From Carex sylvatica (lineage: Eukaryota > Streptophyta > Magnoliopsida > Poales > Cyperaceae), in the NCBI GenBank assembly GCA_964058845.1, contig CAXKVR010000376.1, positions 7,501 to 71,500 on the forward strand: DNA of 64,000 bases, written 5' to 3'. Positions 22,471-33,447 of this stretch are shown one piece after another (position 1 is the first letter of the stretch; each line of letters opens with the position of its first letter). The notes under the pieces are model-generated. The model searched no databases and was not told the DNA's origin. It saw only the letters and a program-made list of their open reading frames with translations. A program made the translations under genes and the position numbers.

Positions 22471-24207
22471 CTAAGTGTCGGCTGAGGCGGGATCGAAGAG
22501 GGTCTGCTCGAAACGCTCGGGTTGGGGATGGTCAGCAATGTAGTGCTGGAGACGCTGACCATTGACTTTGAAAATCCGTCCATCGGAACTTGCAATCTCA
22601 ATTGCGCCATAGTGGTACACATTCGTCACTTGGAACGGGCCGGACCATCTAGACTTCAGTTTACCTGGAAAAAGTCTAAGTCGAGAGTTAAACAAGAGGA
22701 CAAGATTACCTTTACTGAATTCGCGCGGCGTGATGCGCTTGTCATGCACCTGCTTGGTTCTCTCTTTGTAGATTCGTGCGTTCTCGTAGGCTTGCAAACG
22801 CAACTCCTCCAACTCGTGTAATTCAAGGATGCGCTTCTCGCCAGCTGCTACCATGTCCATATTGATTGTTCGCATGGCCCAGTATGCCTTGTGTTCGAGT
22901 TCGACAGGTAGGTGGCAAGGTTTGCCGTACACCAACTTGAAAGGGCTCATCCCGATCGGCGTTTTGAAGGCAGTTCGGTATGCCCAGAGCGCATCATTCA
23001 GCTTGAGTGACCAATCCTTGCGTGTCCTAGCCACAGTTTTCTCCAAGATGGACTTGATTTCCCTGTTGGAAATCTCAGCTTGACCATTAGATTGTGGGTG
23101 ATAAGAAGTGGTTACCTTATGGGTCACCCCATGACGGCTCAAGAGATTGGCAAATTGGCGGTTGATGAAGTGCTTGCCTCCGTCACTGATGACGGTTCGG
23201 GGTACCCCAAAGCGAGGGAAAATGATATCATTGAACAGCTGCTTCACTGCATTAGAGTCTGCTTTCCTGCAAGCCACTGCTTCAACCCATTTGGACACGT
23301 AGTCGACGGCAACCAAGATGTACTCATACCCACATGACGATGGAAATGGTCCCATAAAATCAATGCCCCATACATCAAAAAGCTCTACCTCGAGGATAGA
23401 ATGAAGAGGCATCTCATGGCGCCGGGTGATGTTCCCGGTACGTTGACACTTGTCACAAGACGAGACAAAGGTTCTCGCGTCCCTGAAAATTGAAGGCCAA
23501 AAGAAACCAGATTGCAATACCTTTGTTGCTGTCTTGGAGAAGGAAGCATGGCCGCCATAAGCTGAGGAGTGGCAATGCTCGAGAATGGAACGCGTCTCTT
23601 CGTACGGCACGCAGCGTCGGTAGATACTATCTACACCTGCTTTGAAAAGATAAGGGTCGTCCCAAAAGTAATACCTGGCATCGGAGTGAAGCTTCTTCTT
23701 CTGTTGGTATGTCATGGTGGACGGGAAAGCTCCAGAAATAAGGAAATTCGCGATGTCTGCATACCAAGGGGTAGATTGGGTGCTGATACGGACCGTGTCA
23801 CTGGTGGTGCGACCCTGGTGGTGAATTACACGACCCGTGTGGGAATCTGTACGGTCCGTGTCAGGGACGCCCTGAATTGAGAGAAGATGTTCATCAGGGA
23901 ACGTGTCATTGATCGGTAGGTTGGCGTTGCCCATGTCTTCCCAACGAAGGCGAGATAGATGGTCTGCCACAGTGTTTTCGACGCCTTTTTTGTCTTTGAT
24001 TTCTATATCAAATTCCTGCAAAAGAAGGATCCATCTAATCAATCTAGGTTTAGCGTCTTGTTTACTCAACAAATACCTGAGTGCAGCGTGGTCCGTGTAG
24101 ATAACTATCTTCGAACCAACCAAGTAGGATCTGAACTTGTCGAGAGCGAACACGATGGCGAGAAGCTCTTTCTCAGTTGTGGTGTAGTTCATTTGGGCTG
24201 GATCCAA
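22471..24207 (-). CDS. Element A RNase H (part) and integrase
   Basis: A 578-residue frame starting inside RNase H ([20 protein letters not shown], then [11 protein letters not shown], ending VADHLSRL). It passes through a linker made of DTDRT/DTVRI-type repeats, then integrase: HHCC finger ([10 protein letters not shown]...CDKCQ) and catalytic residues in [17 protein letters not shown] and [10 protein letters not shown]. It ends at TAG 22473-22471. RNase H should be continuous with the RT frame to the right; a one-base loss near 24200-24206 separates them, so the ATG at 24207 is not the natural start. This is the only long undamaged part of A. Confidence 0.88.
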   Translation of the reverse strand: MDPAQMNYTTTEKELLAIVFALDKFRSYLVGSKIVIYTDHAALRYLLSKQDAKPRLIRWILLLQEFDIEIKDKKGVENTVADHLSRLRWEDMGNANLPINDTFPDEHLLSIQGVPDTDRTDSHTGRVIHHQGRTTSDTVRISTQSTPWYADIANFLISGAFPSTMTYQQKKKLHSDARYYFWDDPYLFKAGVDSIYRRCVPYEETRSILEHCHSSAYGGHASFSKTATKVLQSGFFWPSIFRDARTFVSSCDKCQRTGNITRRHEMPLHSILEVELFDVWGIDFMGPFPSSCGYEYILVAVDYVSKWVEAVACRKADSNAVKQLFNDIIFPRFGVPRTVISDGGKHFINRQFANLLSRHGVTHKVTTSYHPQSNGQAEISNREIKSILEKTVARTRKDWSLKLNDALWAYRTAFKTPIGMSPFKLVYGKPCHLPVELEHKAYWAMRTINMDMVAAGEKRILELHELEELRLQAYENARIYKERTKQVHDKRITPREFSKGNLVLLFNSRLRLFPGKLKSRWSGPFQVTNVYHYGAIEIASSDGRIFKVNGQRLQHYIADHPQPERFEQTLFDPASADT

Positions 24208-25157
24208 CCCTTGCTAGCGTAATAGATAGCACACGGCTTGTTGTCCTTCCTCTGCCCGAGAACTGCTCCCACGGCATAATCGCTAGCATCGCACATCAGT
24301 TCGAATGGTAGAGACCAGTCAGGTGGCTGCAGGATGGGCGCTGAAATGAGAGCTTCTTTCAAACTGCAGAAAGATTGAACACAGTCATTAGTAAAAATGA
24401 AATCAAAGTCTTTAATGAGCAGATTGGTCAGTGGTTTCGTGATCTTAGAAAAATCCTTGATGAACCGGCGGTAGAAACCTGCATGTCCAAGAAAACTGCG
24501 AACCCCTTTAACACTGGTCGGGATCTCGAGTTTTTCGATCACCTCAATCTTAGCTTTATCAACTTCAATGCCTTTTGAGGTCACAACATGTCCTAGGACG
24601 ACACCTTCCTGAACCATGAAGTGACATTTTTCCCAATTAAGAATCAGATTGACATCCTCGCATTTCTGCAAAATCTTACAGAGGTTAGCTAAACAAGTAT
24701 CAAAACAAACACCATAGACGGAAAAGTCATCCATAAAAACCTCAACCTCATTCTCAATAAAGTCAGAAAAGATGGCCATCATGGCCCTCTGGAAGGTTGC
24801 TGGTGCATTACAAAGACCAAAAGGCATCCTACGATAAACAAATGTACCATAGGGACAGGTAAAAGTGGTCTTTTCTTGGTCATTTGGGTGGATGGGTATT
24901 TGGAAGAAACCAGAATAACCATCAAGGTAACAGAAGTAAGAATGACTAGCAAGCCTTTCCAGGAGTTGGTCAACAAATGGTAATGGAAAATGATCTTTGC
25001 GCGTTGCTGCGTTGAGTTTCCGATAGTCAGCACACATTCGATAACCAGACACGACACGCGTTTGGATCAACTCATTTTTCTCATTCCGTACCACTGTCGC
25101 GCCTCCTTTCTTTGGAACAACATGAATGGGACTCACCCATTTGCTATCAGAGATTGG
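24189..25157 (-). pseudogene. Element A reverse transcriptase, C-terminal part
   Basis: Begins in sense at PISDSKWVSPIHVVPKKGG, directly against the 3' LTR of inserted element B. It continues through MCADYRKLNAAT, YLDGYSGFFQI, the catalytic FMDD (as in other Athila elements), LGHVV and the start of RNase H (LMCDASDYAVGAVLGQ). It ends in a frameshift with TGA at 24191-24189. The N-terminal end of RT lies beyond element B at 29955-30000. Confidence 0.9.
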
Positions 25158-26842
25158 TGTTCACACAAAAGCGTATGGTACAAAGTTTCAGTACAGCAAG
25201 CTGTACCTTTTAACCTTTAATACACCTTCGGTTCAGACTGCAAGTGCACAGTCCTATCGAATAGTATATAGTCGGGTATCGATCACAGGGACGGTTCAAA
25301 TCTAAACCGGATTCTACTTAGATCAATTAAAGACTAGAAGTGAGAAATGGTTAGTTTTTGGTATTTAATTCCTAATCAATTCAATAACAGTAATTAAATG
25401 AAAGACAATAAATAAACTTAGTGAAAATCAATAATAAAAGGAGTTTCCAGGGTTTCAGACTTATCTCAGTTCTGCCTCTCAGTCCCTGACACGGACCGTG
25501 TAATTTCTTACACGGGTCATATCAGCTTACACGGACCGTGTAGTTTCCTACACGGGTCGTATCAGCTTACACGGACCGTGTACTGTCCTACACGGGTCGT
25601 GTGGACTTCGAGTTAATGCACCAGTCACTGTTTCTTTACGTGGTTCCTTTGTGTAGGGTTCAACTGACCAGACCTAATGTTTCTAAACCTCAACTGTCGT
25701 ATGTTGGTTTATCGACTTGGTATGGAATCTGCAATATCTGCCCTCTTTGGGCTCTAAACCTCAACTGTCGTATATTGGTTCGAGTTACCAAGTTACTTGT
25801 TTGGAATACTAAAGGTAACCTCTTATCCGTCGATAAGAGGAAATGTTCACCTTCCAGCTACTAGTTGGTTTCCCCTGTCGGATCACTAATCCTACCTCAT
25901 GTACTTAGTCTGGTTGCAAGATCAAATTGGACACAGTACCTTATAGATGTGGCCTCATCTAGTGGTCAAACCAAATAATAATCAAGCAATTCAAACTAAG
26001 CAATTAAAATCAATCACAATCAAGTAAACACAAATTTCAACGTAAAAATCCAATAACTAGATGCAAAACAAAACATTCGATTACATCTTAACCCTAGAAA
26101 CAAATAAAACTACTCAAGCATAGTGCTAAAACAGATAACAAAGATAAAAGAATAAGAATTCATGCTAAAACCGAAGTACAAAGGAGATCCACAATAAAAA
26201 CTCGCGTCTTTTGCTTCTCAACTTCGTCTCCAAGCAATAGCCGTCAATCTCTAACCCTAGAATTGTCTCTGTGCTCCAGAATTCCTTTTCTGGTGCAAGA
26301 AATCTCGTTTATATAGACTTTGGCCGACTTTCCTTCCTTCAGATTTCTTTCCAGAACTCCAGATTTCTTTCTGGATTTGTCTGATACGACCCGTATCAAA
26401 ATTGACACGGACCGTACAAAATTTCCAAAAATGCCAGATTGTAGATCTTCTCGCAAGCTTTCCGAAAAGTGGTCACACACTCAAAACGGAGTTACGAGTC
26501 AAAATCTATGACTGTTTTAAGTTCGGATGCTGAAATTTCAGCATTATTCTGGTCTGGTCGAGGCTGACAAGACCCGTACAAGATGTTGTAAGACCCGTAC
26601 AAGATATTGTACGACCCGTACAAGATGTTGTAAGACCCGTACAAGATGTTGTAAGACCCGTATCAGAACTTCTCAAATCCAGATTTCTTCTCGATTTCAT
26701 CTGATTTCTGCAAAGTAAGAACAAACTTGCAGCAGTACCATATTCTATAGATATTCAATGCAATATGACTGATTTAATGATTCTAAACACATATTTTGGT
26801 ACAAAATATAGGTCGGAAAGTAGATACATTTACGAGATATCA
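25158..26842 (-). repeat. Element B 3' LTR
   Basis: TG...CA ended, related to the A LTR but longer. Contains the 40-bp palindrome repeats (about 25492-25605), a sense-strand TATA-like TATATAAA (26315-26308) and a 21-bp minisatellite. The plus-strand ORF at 25601-25864 is the same antisense artefact as in A's LTRs. Confidence 0.9.
26570..26672. repeat. 21-bp minisatellite inside B LTR
   Basis: AGACCCGTACAAGATGTTGT and close variants start at 26570, 26591, 26612, 26633 and 26654: five copies, the last partial. It is absent from the A LTRs and accounts for part of the length difference. Each copy carries one half of the palindrome motif. Confidence 0.88.
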
Positions 26843-26880
26843 AATTCCCCCAAGCTGAAATCTTGCTTGTCCTCAAGCAA
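26843..26880 (-). promoter_or_regulatory. Element B polypurine tract and TCCT-loop hairpin
   Basis: Sense-strand AGCTTGGGGGAATT abuts the LTR; next to it TTGCTTG (26863-26869), TCCT, CAAGCAA (26874-26880). Same as in A. Confidence 0.75.
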
Positions 26881-27785
26881 AAATCCCAAATCAGGTACCA
26901 GGTAGGTCTTTAAACTAACTAAATGCAAGATGAATTCCTAATTGTGAAAGCTTACATGAGTTACTATTATTAAGAACCTCGAGAATCACTTTGACAACAA
27001 TTTGGACATTTCCTTAACCAATTTTGATTCACCCCACAAATTTACCAATCAAACTTCAAATTCTGAGATACTTTGATATTTGTAAAGACTAATTACTTGA
27101 ATTTATCAATATTTCACTTTTCTTCTGAAACAATGCCCTCGTTTGTGGTGATTTCTTTTTTTGCCTCCCCAAGCTTGAACCAAGCTTAAGTTAGAAAGTC
27201 GCGGACTTCGTATGTTGATATATGCAAAAGTTTTTTAATTTTTTATTGAGCTCAAAGGCATCCAGATTGATTGTGCCAGTACTCTATTTTATTTTTCTAA
27301 AATTGGAAGACGAGCTCAAAGGCGCCCCTAAGGACTTATTGCCAGTACTCTTATTTTCTCCATCTTTGCAAAACAAGTTTTTCTTTCTTTTTCATTTGCA
27401 TATATCATGAATACACACATCCACTGGTATTCTCTCATATCAATGGATATCCCAATCTTTCTATTATTTAAAATCTCACTTCCCTATTTAAAAAGGTACA
27501 GTTCAGTTTCAAAATGCTTTTTCGATGCAATTCAAGTTTTCGTCTTTTCAATTTCTCAAAACATTCCATCCTAAGTAATTCTTTGATCAATTATGGTGTT
27601 AGTTCTAATTTCTCAAGGCCATCCTAATCATAACCAAAATGTTTCACAAAAATCCTTAATTCTAACAATTCACGCAAATTTTCCACCTAAAAATGTAAAT
27701 TTGTGAAAAATAAATATGACCTAAAAATAAACATGACCTAAAAATAAACATGACCTAAAATGCAGATACAATTTTCTTCTATTCC
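26881..27785 (-). other. Element B 3' untranslated region
   Basis: No coding region. Homologous in part to 8854-9674 of A. The phrase GAGCTCAAAGGC followed by GCCAGTACTC occurs twice (about 27248 and 27313) against once in A. A third CCCCAAGCTTGAACC tract lies near 27166. Confidence 0.55.
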
Positions 27786-27824
27786 ACCCCCCCAAGCTTG
27801 AATGAAGCATTGTCCTCAATGCTT
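27786..27824 (-). promoter_or_regulatory. Second polypurine-like tract and hairpin in B
   Basis: A C run followed by AAGCTTG, then AAGCATTG (27805-27812), loop TCCT, CAATGCTT (27817-27824), an 8-bp perfect stem. Counterpart of 9675-9711 in A. Confidence 0.55.
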
Positions 27825-27903
27825 GAATTCACACAAGAAAAAGTAAATAAAAGAAAATATAGAAACTAACCAGACATGGAGTGAGGGGTGAAGCGGGGGC
27901 GCC

Positions 27904-29406
27904 TCACCGATCGGTAGGAGGTGGATCGGGTGGTTTTTGGTGGAGCGCTGTGTCAAATGTGTCGAAGGGATACACCATTCTTTCTTCATATGGGTCGGGT
28001 GGTTTATTCCTTTTAACGCACCAAGGGACATAATGCATAGACCAGGTTGGTTGTGCACGGCCCGTATCTTGGTCTGCACGGTCCGTGTGCCTGCGATCAT
28101 CTGCTGGTAAGGTCTTGTGCATGCATGTGGCTGGGTTCGTGCCCGTCAGCTTCTCAATCAAGTTCCCTATCACAGTTCGCTGAGTTTGGAAATCCTCCAA
28201 GAGTCCAGCAGTGCGATCGAAGGGTGGGTCTGAACGGAGCGTCGTGTTCTCAAACACTTGCAAAAGAAAAATCCACCCCATATCTTTCAAGTCCTTGATC
28301 GAGCACCCGATCGCGCTTATATGAGCTTTCAATTTCTCCAAGAGCGTGGCAGTCCGATCAGGGTTGAGATCTGCATTTAAGATCACAGGACAAGATTTAT
28401 CTGGGTCTAGGAACTCATACCTGAAGTTAGATGGAAGAGGCTTGAGCTCAGGAGTTGGCTGCTTTGTCTGGCCGTTTGCACGGTCCGTATCAGATGTGTT
28501 CGACTCGTGTAGCATCCTCGTGTTAGCCTTGTTCGACTCGACCTCTATGTTCTGCTTCTCAGAAAGTGATGTACGGTCCGTATGGGATCTATCCGGTCCG
28601 TGTTCAAGTTCCTCCAGATTGTCAGTTCTCACATCTGCTGCATAAACTGATTCAAACTCGCTTGTTTCAACCTGCAACTCAGATAAATAATCCGGGTAAT
28701 TTTTAACTGAGCTCTCGTATCCCTCGCGGAGTTTTCCCTTAGCCAATTGATCCACCACGTTGACTGCGCAGCATGTTTCTGGTTCATCTATCCTCTGAGG
28801 GAAGGAAACAGGTAGCCGGTAGGGTGGTGGTTGATTAAAGGTAGCAAGGTGAGCCATTTGCATATTTATCATCTTGCTTCGAGCAACTAATTGAGCGTTG
28901 ATTGCTTGCATCTGCTCGAACATCATCTGATTCATCTTCCTTTGCTCGTGCATGAAGTCGCTCACAGCGGGATCAATGTACGGCTCGGGTGGATCGGATT
29001 GGAATGGGTGGTTGTTTGAGTTGTCAAATGAAGCATTATTGTAGAAGTTGTGGCTGTTGTTGCTACTCAAGGGATTGTTGAATGGTGGTCTCGAAAAGTA
29101 GGATGATTCATTGTTGAGATAGTTGACCTGCTCGGTTTCCTCATCCATTTCTGCATGTGGGCAATACTCGTAAGAATGCCCCTTGTCTCCACACATGACA
29201 CATGGTTGTGGTCGATGGTTGACTACTGCCTTCACGCTCATCTTGTCCAAAGCCTTCTGCATAGCATCCAGTTTGGCGGATAGTGCAGTGATCTGATCAG
29301 CTTTATATCGACTGTCTCCTCCTCGAGAAATCTTGCGGCCGGACCACTGTTGGTTTGATTCCATATTGTCAATTAGATTCATAGCGTATTGGGCTTCTCT
29401 GTCCAT
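27904..29406 (-). CDS. Element B gag-derived fusion ORF
   Basis: 500 codons on the minus strand. It begins at the segment matching A's gag near LIDNMESNQQWSGR, so the capsid N-terminal region is missing; the first ATG is used for lack of a better one. Next comes one zinc knuckle, CVMCGDKGHSYEYC, and an Asn-rich stretch. Where A has protease, this ORF jumps in frame from PFPQR to the post-protease segment (SELQVETSEFESVYAADVRT). It continues through a linker of HTDRT/DTDRA repeats and the RT-proximal region (LKPLPSNFRYEFL), which is partly repeated, and ends in a Pro-rich tail I do not recognise. The ORF stayed open despite large deletions. Nucleic-acid binding is likely; no enzyme is encoded. 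Confidence 0.78.
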   Translation of the reverse strand: MDREAQYAMNLIDNMESNQQWSGRKISRGGDSRYKADQITALSAKLDAMQKALDKMSVKAVVNHRPQPCVMCGDKGHSYEYCPHAEMDEETEQVNYLNNESSYFSRPPFNNPLSSNNSHNFYNNASFDNSNNHPFQSDPPEPYIDPAVSDFMHEQRKMNQMMFEQMQAINAQLVARSKMINMQMAHLATFNQPPPYRLPVSFPQRIDEPETCCAVNVVDQLAKGKLREGYESSVKNYPDYLSELQVETSEFESVYAADVRTDNLEELEHGPDRSHTDRTSLSEKQNIEVESNKANTRMLHESNTSDTDRANGQTKQPTPELKPLPSNFRYEFLDPDKSCPVILNADLNPDRTATLLEKLKAHISAIGCSIKDLKDMGWIFLLQVFENTTLRSDPPFDRTAGLLEDFQTQRTVIGNLIEKLTGTNPATCMHKTLPADDRRHTDRADQDTGRAQPTWSMHYVPWCVKRNKPPDPYEERMVYPFDTFDTALHQKPPDPPPTDR

Positions 29407-29516
29407 CAGGGCTCAAAATAAAAGAAAATATATATAAAAAAAAAATAAAAAATAAAGATACAAGTTAAAATCTAGATTAAATAAAATAAGCAAAATCCAG
29501 AAAATAAATGATGCCG
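29407..29516 (-). other. Element B leader remnant
   Basis: A-rich leader matching the stretch between PBS and gag in A (33400-33423). The gag N-terminal region present in A is deleted here. Confidence 0.6.
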
Positions 29517-29534
29517 TCCCCGGCAACGGCGCCA
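29517..29534 (-). promoter_or_regulatory. Element B primer-binding site, tRNA-Asp type
   Basis: Sense TGGCGCCGTTGCCGGGGA, complementary to the 3' end of plant tRNA-Asp; six bases from the LTR. Confidence 0.9.
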
Positions 29535-29540
29535 AAAACT

Positions 29541-29954
29541 TGTTCACACAAAAGCGTATGGTACAAAGTTTCAGTACAGCAAGCTGTACCTTTTAACCTT
29601 TAATACACCTTCGGTTCAGACTGCAAGTGCACAGTCCTATCGAATAGTATATAGTCGGGTATCGATCACAGGGACGGTTCAAATCTAAACCGGATTCTAC
29701 TTAGATCAATTAAAGACTAGAAGTGAGAAATGGTTGGTTTTTGGTATTTAATTCCTAATCAATTCAATAACAGTAATTAAATGAAAGACAATAAATAAAC
29801 TTAGTGAAAATCAATAATAAAAGGAGTTTCCAGGGTTTCAGACTTATCTCAGTTCTGCCTCTCAGTCCCTGACACGGACCGTGTAATTTCTTACACGGGT
29901 CGTATCAGCTTACACGGACCGTGTAGTTTCCTACACGGGTCGTATCAGCTTACA
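29541..29954 (-). repeat. Element B 5' LTR, truncated
   Basis: Only the LTR end next to the PBS remains (about 414 bp of 1685). It breaks off inside the 40-bp palindrome repeats at TTACA and joins A's RT coding sequence at TCGAGG. Two substitutions by eye against the left LTR. Confidence 0.88.
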
Positions 29955-30870
29955 TCGAGGAGTTTGAAAATCTCCTTTTTGACTACCTCTTTCAGATTGG
30001 GGTTGAGTCGTCGCTGGTGCTTAACAGAGGGCTTGTGATCATCCTCGAGTAGGATACGGTGCGAGCAGATAGATGGATGGATGCCCTTCAGGTCCTTGAT
30101 TGAATATCCGAGCGCGCCTTTGTGAATCTTTAATTTCTCCAAGAGTTGAGCGGTCTGATCGGAATCTAAACCTGCATTTACAATCACGGGATAAGACTTA
30201 TCAGGGCCCAGGAACTCGTACCTGAGGTTAGATGGCAGAGGCTTGAGCTCAGGAGTTGGATGCTCTGTCTGGCTATTGACACGGTCCGTATCAGATGTGT
30301 CCGACCCGTGTAGCACCCTCGTGTCAGCCTTGTCCGACTCGACCTCTCTGTTCTGGTTCGCAGAAAGTGATGTACGGTCCGTGTGGGATCCATCCGGTCC
30401 GTGTCCCTGGTTCTCCAGATTGGCAGTTCTCACATCCGCTGCACAAATTGACCCCAATTCGCCTGTTTCAACCTGCAACTCGGATAAGAAATCAGAATAG
30501 TACCTTAACGAATGTTCGACTTTCTCAAGAAAGTAATCTTCGGCCAAGTCAGTCAGGCAATCGTCGAGCACATCAATCCGAAAACAAGACTCGGTTGGTG
30601 ATGGATATTTCATGGCGCGGTCTATTTGAAATTTCACTCTCTCCCCGCCAAAATTCAGAGTCAGTGTTCCTTGACACACATCGATTATAGCACCTGCAGT
30701 TCTCAGAAAAGGTCGTCCCAGAATAATGGGGACTTCCTTATCTTCTTCCATTTCCATTACAACAAAATCAACAGGTACAAAGTACTTACCAACCTGAACA
30801 GGTACATCTTCCACTATGCCAAGTGGAAGGCGTACCGAGGAGTCCGCGGCATGAGACTCACGCTTGCTCC
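29945..30870 (-). pseudogene. Element A protease end, linker and RT N-terminus
   Basis: Sense frame: SSVRLPLGIVEDVPVQVGKY and IILGRPFLRTAGAIIDV (C-terminal half of an Athila-type retropepsin). A linker with repeated HTDRT and DTDRV units follows, then LKPLPSNLRYEFLG, KGIHPSICSHRI and KKEIFKLLDV, the conserved lead-in to RT. RT is then broken off by element B. The frame differs from the upstream protease part because of a deletion near 30850. Confidence 0.85.
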
Positions 30871-31512
30871 CAAATCGCACAGAGCTTTTTTGATCGTAGC
30901 TTTCCCTATAATGCAAGGAATGGAAAACTTACCTGGGTCATCCAGTTTGGGTGGTAGCTCATTTTGCAAGATGGCACTGCACTGCTCCGTCAATTTCACC
31001 GTCTCGTGTCCTCCCAAGCTCCTCTTGTTGGATAAGATGTCTTTCAGGAACTTGGCATATGTAGTCATTTGGATCAAAGCCTCGGTGAATGGAATAGTGA
31101 TGTGCAGTTGTTTGAGAACATTGGCGAATTTAGCGAATTGCTCATTCAAGTTGGTATCAGCTAGTCTCTGGGGGAAAGGAACAGGAGGCCGGTACGGTGG
31201 TGGTTTTACAGTCTCTTTCTGCCGACTGTCTGTATCCTTTTGTACGACCCGTGTGTCATTTGCACGGTCCGTGTGCGATACTGTGCTTTCATGATCCGCT
31301 GGTGGTGTTGACTCGACGTGGTCAGGGTTCTCAGGCTGAGGTTGCACGACCCGTGTTGAATTTGCACGGTCCGTGTGCACAGTGGTTGTTGCACTATGAG
31401 TGGGTCGTGTAGCTTCGGCACGACCTGGATTTACATCTTTTGGTGGGTCTGATACGGGCCGTGTAAATTCTGTACGGTCCGTATTCACAGTGGTTGTTTC
31501 ACTCTCAGTGGG
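30814..31512 (-). pseudogene. Element A gag-protease junction and protease N-terminus
   Basis: Same frame as gag, downstream of its TGA. It contains the repeated TDR-type linker, then PPYRPPVPFPQR, FAKFANVLKQLHITIPF, KLTEQCSAIL and the active-site segment CDLGASVSLMP, the Athila form of the D-(T/S)-G motif. Directly after LMP the frame is lost: several tens of bases present in other Athila proteases are missing, and the sequence resumes in another frame at SSVRLPLG. Confidence 0.82.
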
Positions 31513-31632
31513 TCATGTAGCGTCGGCACGACCTGGATTTCCCTCTTTTGGTGGGTCTGATACGGGCCGTGTAAATTCTGTATGGTCCGTATTCGTGGTA
31601 GTCTGGTCAGAGGGTACAACAAGTCCTTGATA
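31417..31632 (-). repeat. 108-bp tandem duplication in the gag-protease linker
   Basis: GGCACGACCTGG recurs at 31417 and 31525; the unit is 36 codons, so it keeps the frame. Both copies contain ACGGGCCGTGT and a GGTCCGT half-motif. One copy reads TCGTGTAGC and the other TCATGTAGC on the plus strand; the latter makes the TGA that ends gag. Confidence 0.85.
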
Positions 31633-33399
31633 ATGGGTCCCACTTCTCAGATCCATTGCTTTTATTTCTCCTCTGGGATTTACTTCAGGTTGGCTGGGAA
31701 GCTGTCCAGGTGGAGTGTGGTTTGGAGTGTGGTTACCCATGTGTTCCATCATTAACTTATTCTGAGCAAGTATCTGAGCGTTCATCGTTTGCATTTGTTG
31801 CATTTGCTCGAACATCATCTGGTTCATCTTCCCCTGCTCATTCATGAAATTACTCACCACGGGAGCAACAGGTCGAGAGGTGTATGGCTTGGGAGGATTT
31901 GGATGAGGCGCTCGGTTGTTCTGATTTGGGAAGGAGGCATTCTGGTAGAAGTTCCTGTTGTTGTTGTTGCCAGAAGAGTTGTTGAAGGATGGAGAAGACT
32001 CATTGTTGAAGGATGGGTTGGAAGTGTTGTTGAACGGTGGATTAGAAGTGTTTTGTTGCCATCTCCAGTTTTGTCGCTCAACCGGATCCTTGGAGTACGA
32101 TCGGTTGTAAGGAGGTTTCGGGAAGTATGATGGTTCATTATTGAGAGAATGGACTTGTTTGGTGTCTCCATCATCTTGCGCCATTGGGCATTGCTCATAC
32201 GCATGCCCTTGATCGCCGCACATGACACAGGGTTGTGGTTGTTGACTGGCGACCGCCTTCACGCTCATCTTGTCGAATGCTCTCTGCATAGCATCTATTT
32301 TGGCGGTTAGGGCGGTGATCTGATCCACTTCGAATTTGCCTCCACCTCCTGGTCGAGTGTTGTCGCGGCCGGACCATTGTTGATTCTGAGCCATGCTGTC
32401 AATCAAATGCATAGCCTCGCGAGGTTCCCTTGACATAAGAGCTCCACCTGCAACAGCATCAACAGATATACGAGTGCTTTCAGTTAAACCATCGTAAAAG
32501 GTTTGGATCAAGAGCCAATCAGGGAGACCATGGTGGGGACAAGAATACTGTAACTCCCTAAACCTTTCCCAGGATTCGTTCAGGGGTTCATCAGACATTT
32601 GTCTAAAGCCAGTTAGTTGGGTTCTCACCTTAGCAGTTCGTTTATGAGGGAAAAACCTAGTCAAAAATGAATCAGACAATTCCCTCCAGTTGGTAATAGA
32701 ATCCCTTGGTAATGACCCTAACCATTTCTTGGCTTTATCCCTAAGTGTGAAAGGAAACAAAGCAAGTTTAATGTAATCAGACTGTGCCCCATTGGTCTTA
32801 ATGGTGGTACAACACTCGAGAAAAGTTTGGAGATGAGTGTGTGGATCTTCATGATCTAAGCCATTGAAGGTGTTCTGCTGCACAATGTTGACAATGCCTG
32901 GATTTAAGGCCGGTTGTTGCCCTGGAATTCTTGGCAGCCGGATTGCACCTCTCACGTCTCCAGCTCGAGGCACATTGAACTCACGAAGAGTCCTTGGTTG
33001 AAAGCCGTGCATGCTCATATCATCCATGTCGTCAGTCAGAAATTCTTCCCCTTCCTTCTCCCCTTCACTCTTTGAATGCTGGCTGTGGTGCTCAGAGTGT
33101 ACGGACCGTGTGTCTCTTGCACGACCCGTGTTAGGATTTTGTTGGCCAGGGGGTACGGTTGTCAGGTTCGGATCGGGTAGGGCAGCCATGTTGAGAGGTG
33201 GTTGTGCAGGAACAGGTGGGTTTGGAGGGGTTACACGGACCGTATCAGACGTTGTGCGGTCCGTGTCAAGTACTGGGCCCCTACTCCTCAGATGGTAATC
33301 GCCCTTTGGAGGTAGTATGAATTCCAGCTTGTTCCTGAGAGAGATAAAATAAGAACAGAAAAGATAAAGATTAAAATCTACATTAACGAAATTAAGCAA
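31513..33399 (-). pseudogene. Element A gag
   Basis: 628 codons on the minus strand. Capsid core: NTFNGLDHEDPHTHLQTFLE, YIKLALFPFTLRDKAKKWL, FLTRFFPHKRT, then PHHGLPDWLLIQTFYDGL, all typical of Athila Gag. One zinc knuckle CVMCGDQGHAYEQC, then an Asn/Pro-rich stretch. The N-terminus holds a DTDRT/DTVRV unit before the capsid. The first Met may not be the true start, since the opening residues are hydrophobic and unlike Gag. It ends at TGA 31515-31513; the next codons continue in the same frame, so this is a premature stop. Confidence 0.88.
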
Positions 33400-33423
33400 A
33401 ATTCCAGAAAATAAATGATGCCG

Positions 33424-33441
33424 TCCCCGGCAACGGCGCCA
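33424..33441 (-). promoter_or_regulatory. Element A primer-binding site, tRNA-Asp type
   Basis: Sense TGGCGCCGTTGCCGGGGA, six bases from the 5' LTR; complementary to the plant tRNA-Asp 3' end. Confidence 0.92.
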
Positions 33442-33447
33442 AAAACT

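Larger units (their letters stand above)
25158..29954 (-). mobile_element. Element B: gag-only Athila relative inserted in A's RT
   Basis: Same orientation as A. Left LTR 25158-26842 (1685 bp), interior 26843-29540, right LTR only 29541-29954. The two LTR parts share diagnostic differences from A (for example CGAATAGTATATAGTCGGG), so they belong to one element. The interior has a PPT, a gag-derived ORF and a tRNA-Asp PBS, but no protease core, RT, RNase H or integrase. The 5' end (right side) lost about 1.27 kb of LTR, the target duplication and about a dozen bases of A's RT in one deletion. It is non-autonomous and depended on another copy's enzymes. Confidence 0.88.

Noticed and set aside
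33424..33441. tRNA-Asp gene fragment
   Set aside because: Only the 18 nt complementary to the tRNA 3' end are present next to an LTR; it is a primer-binding site. The same applies to the iMet matches at 12803 and 61172.
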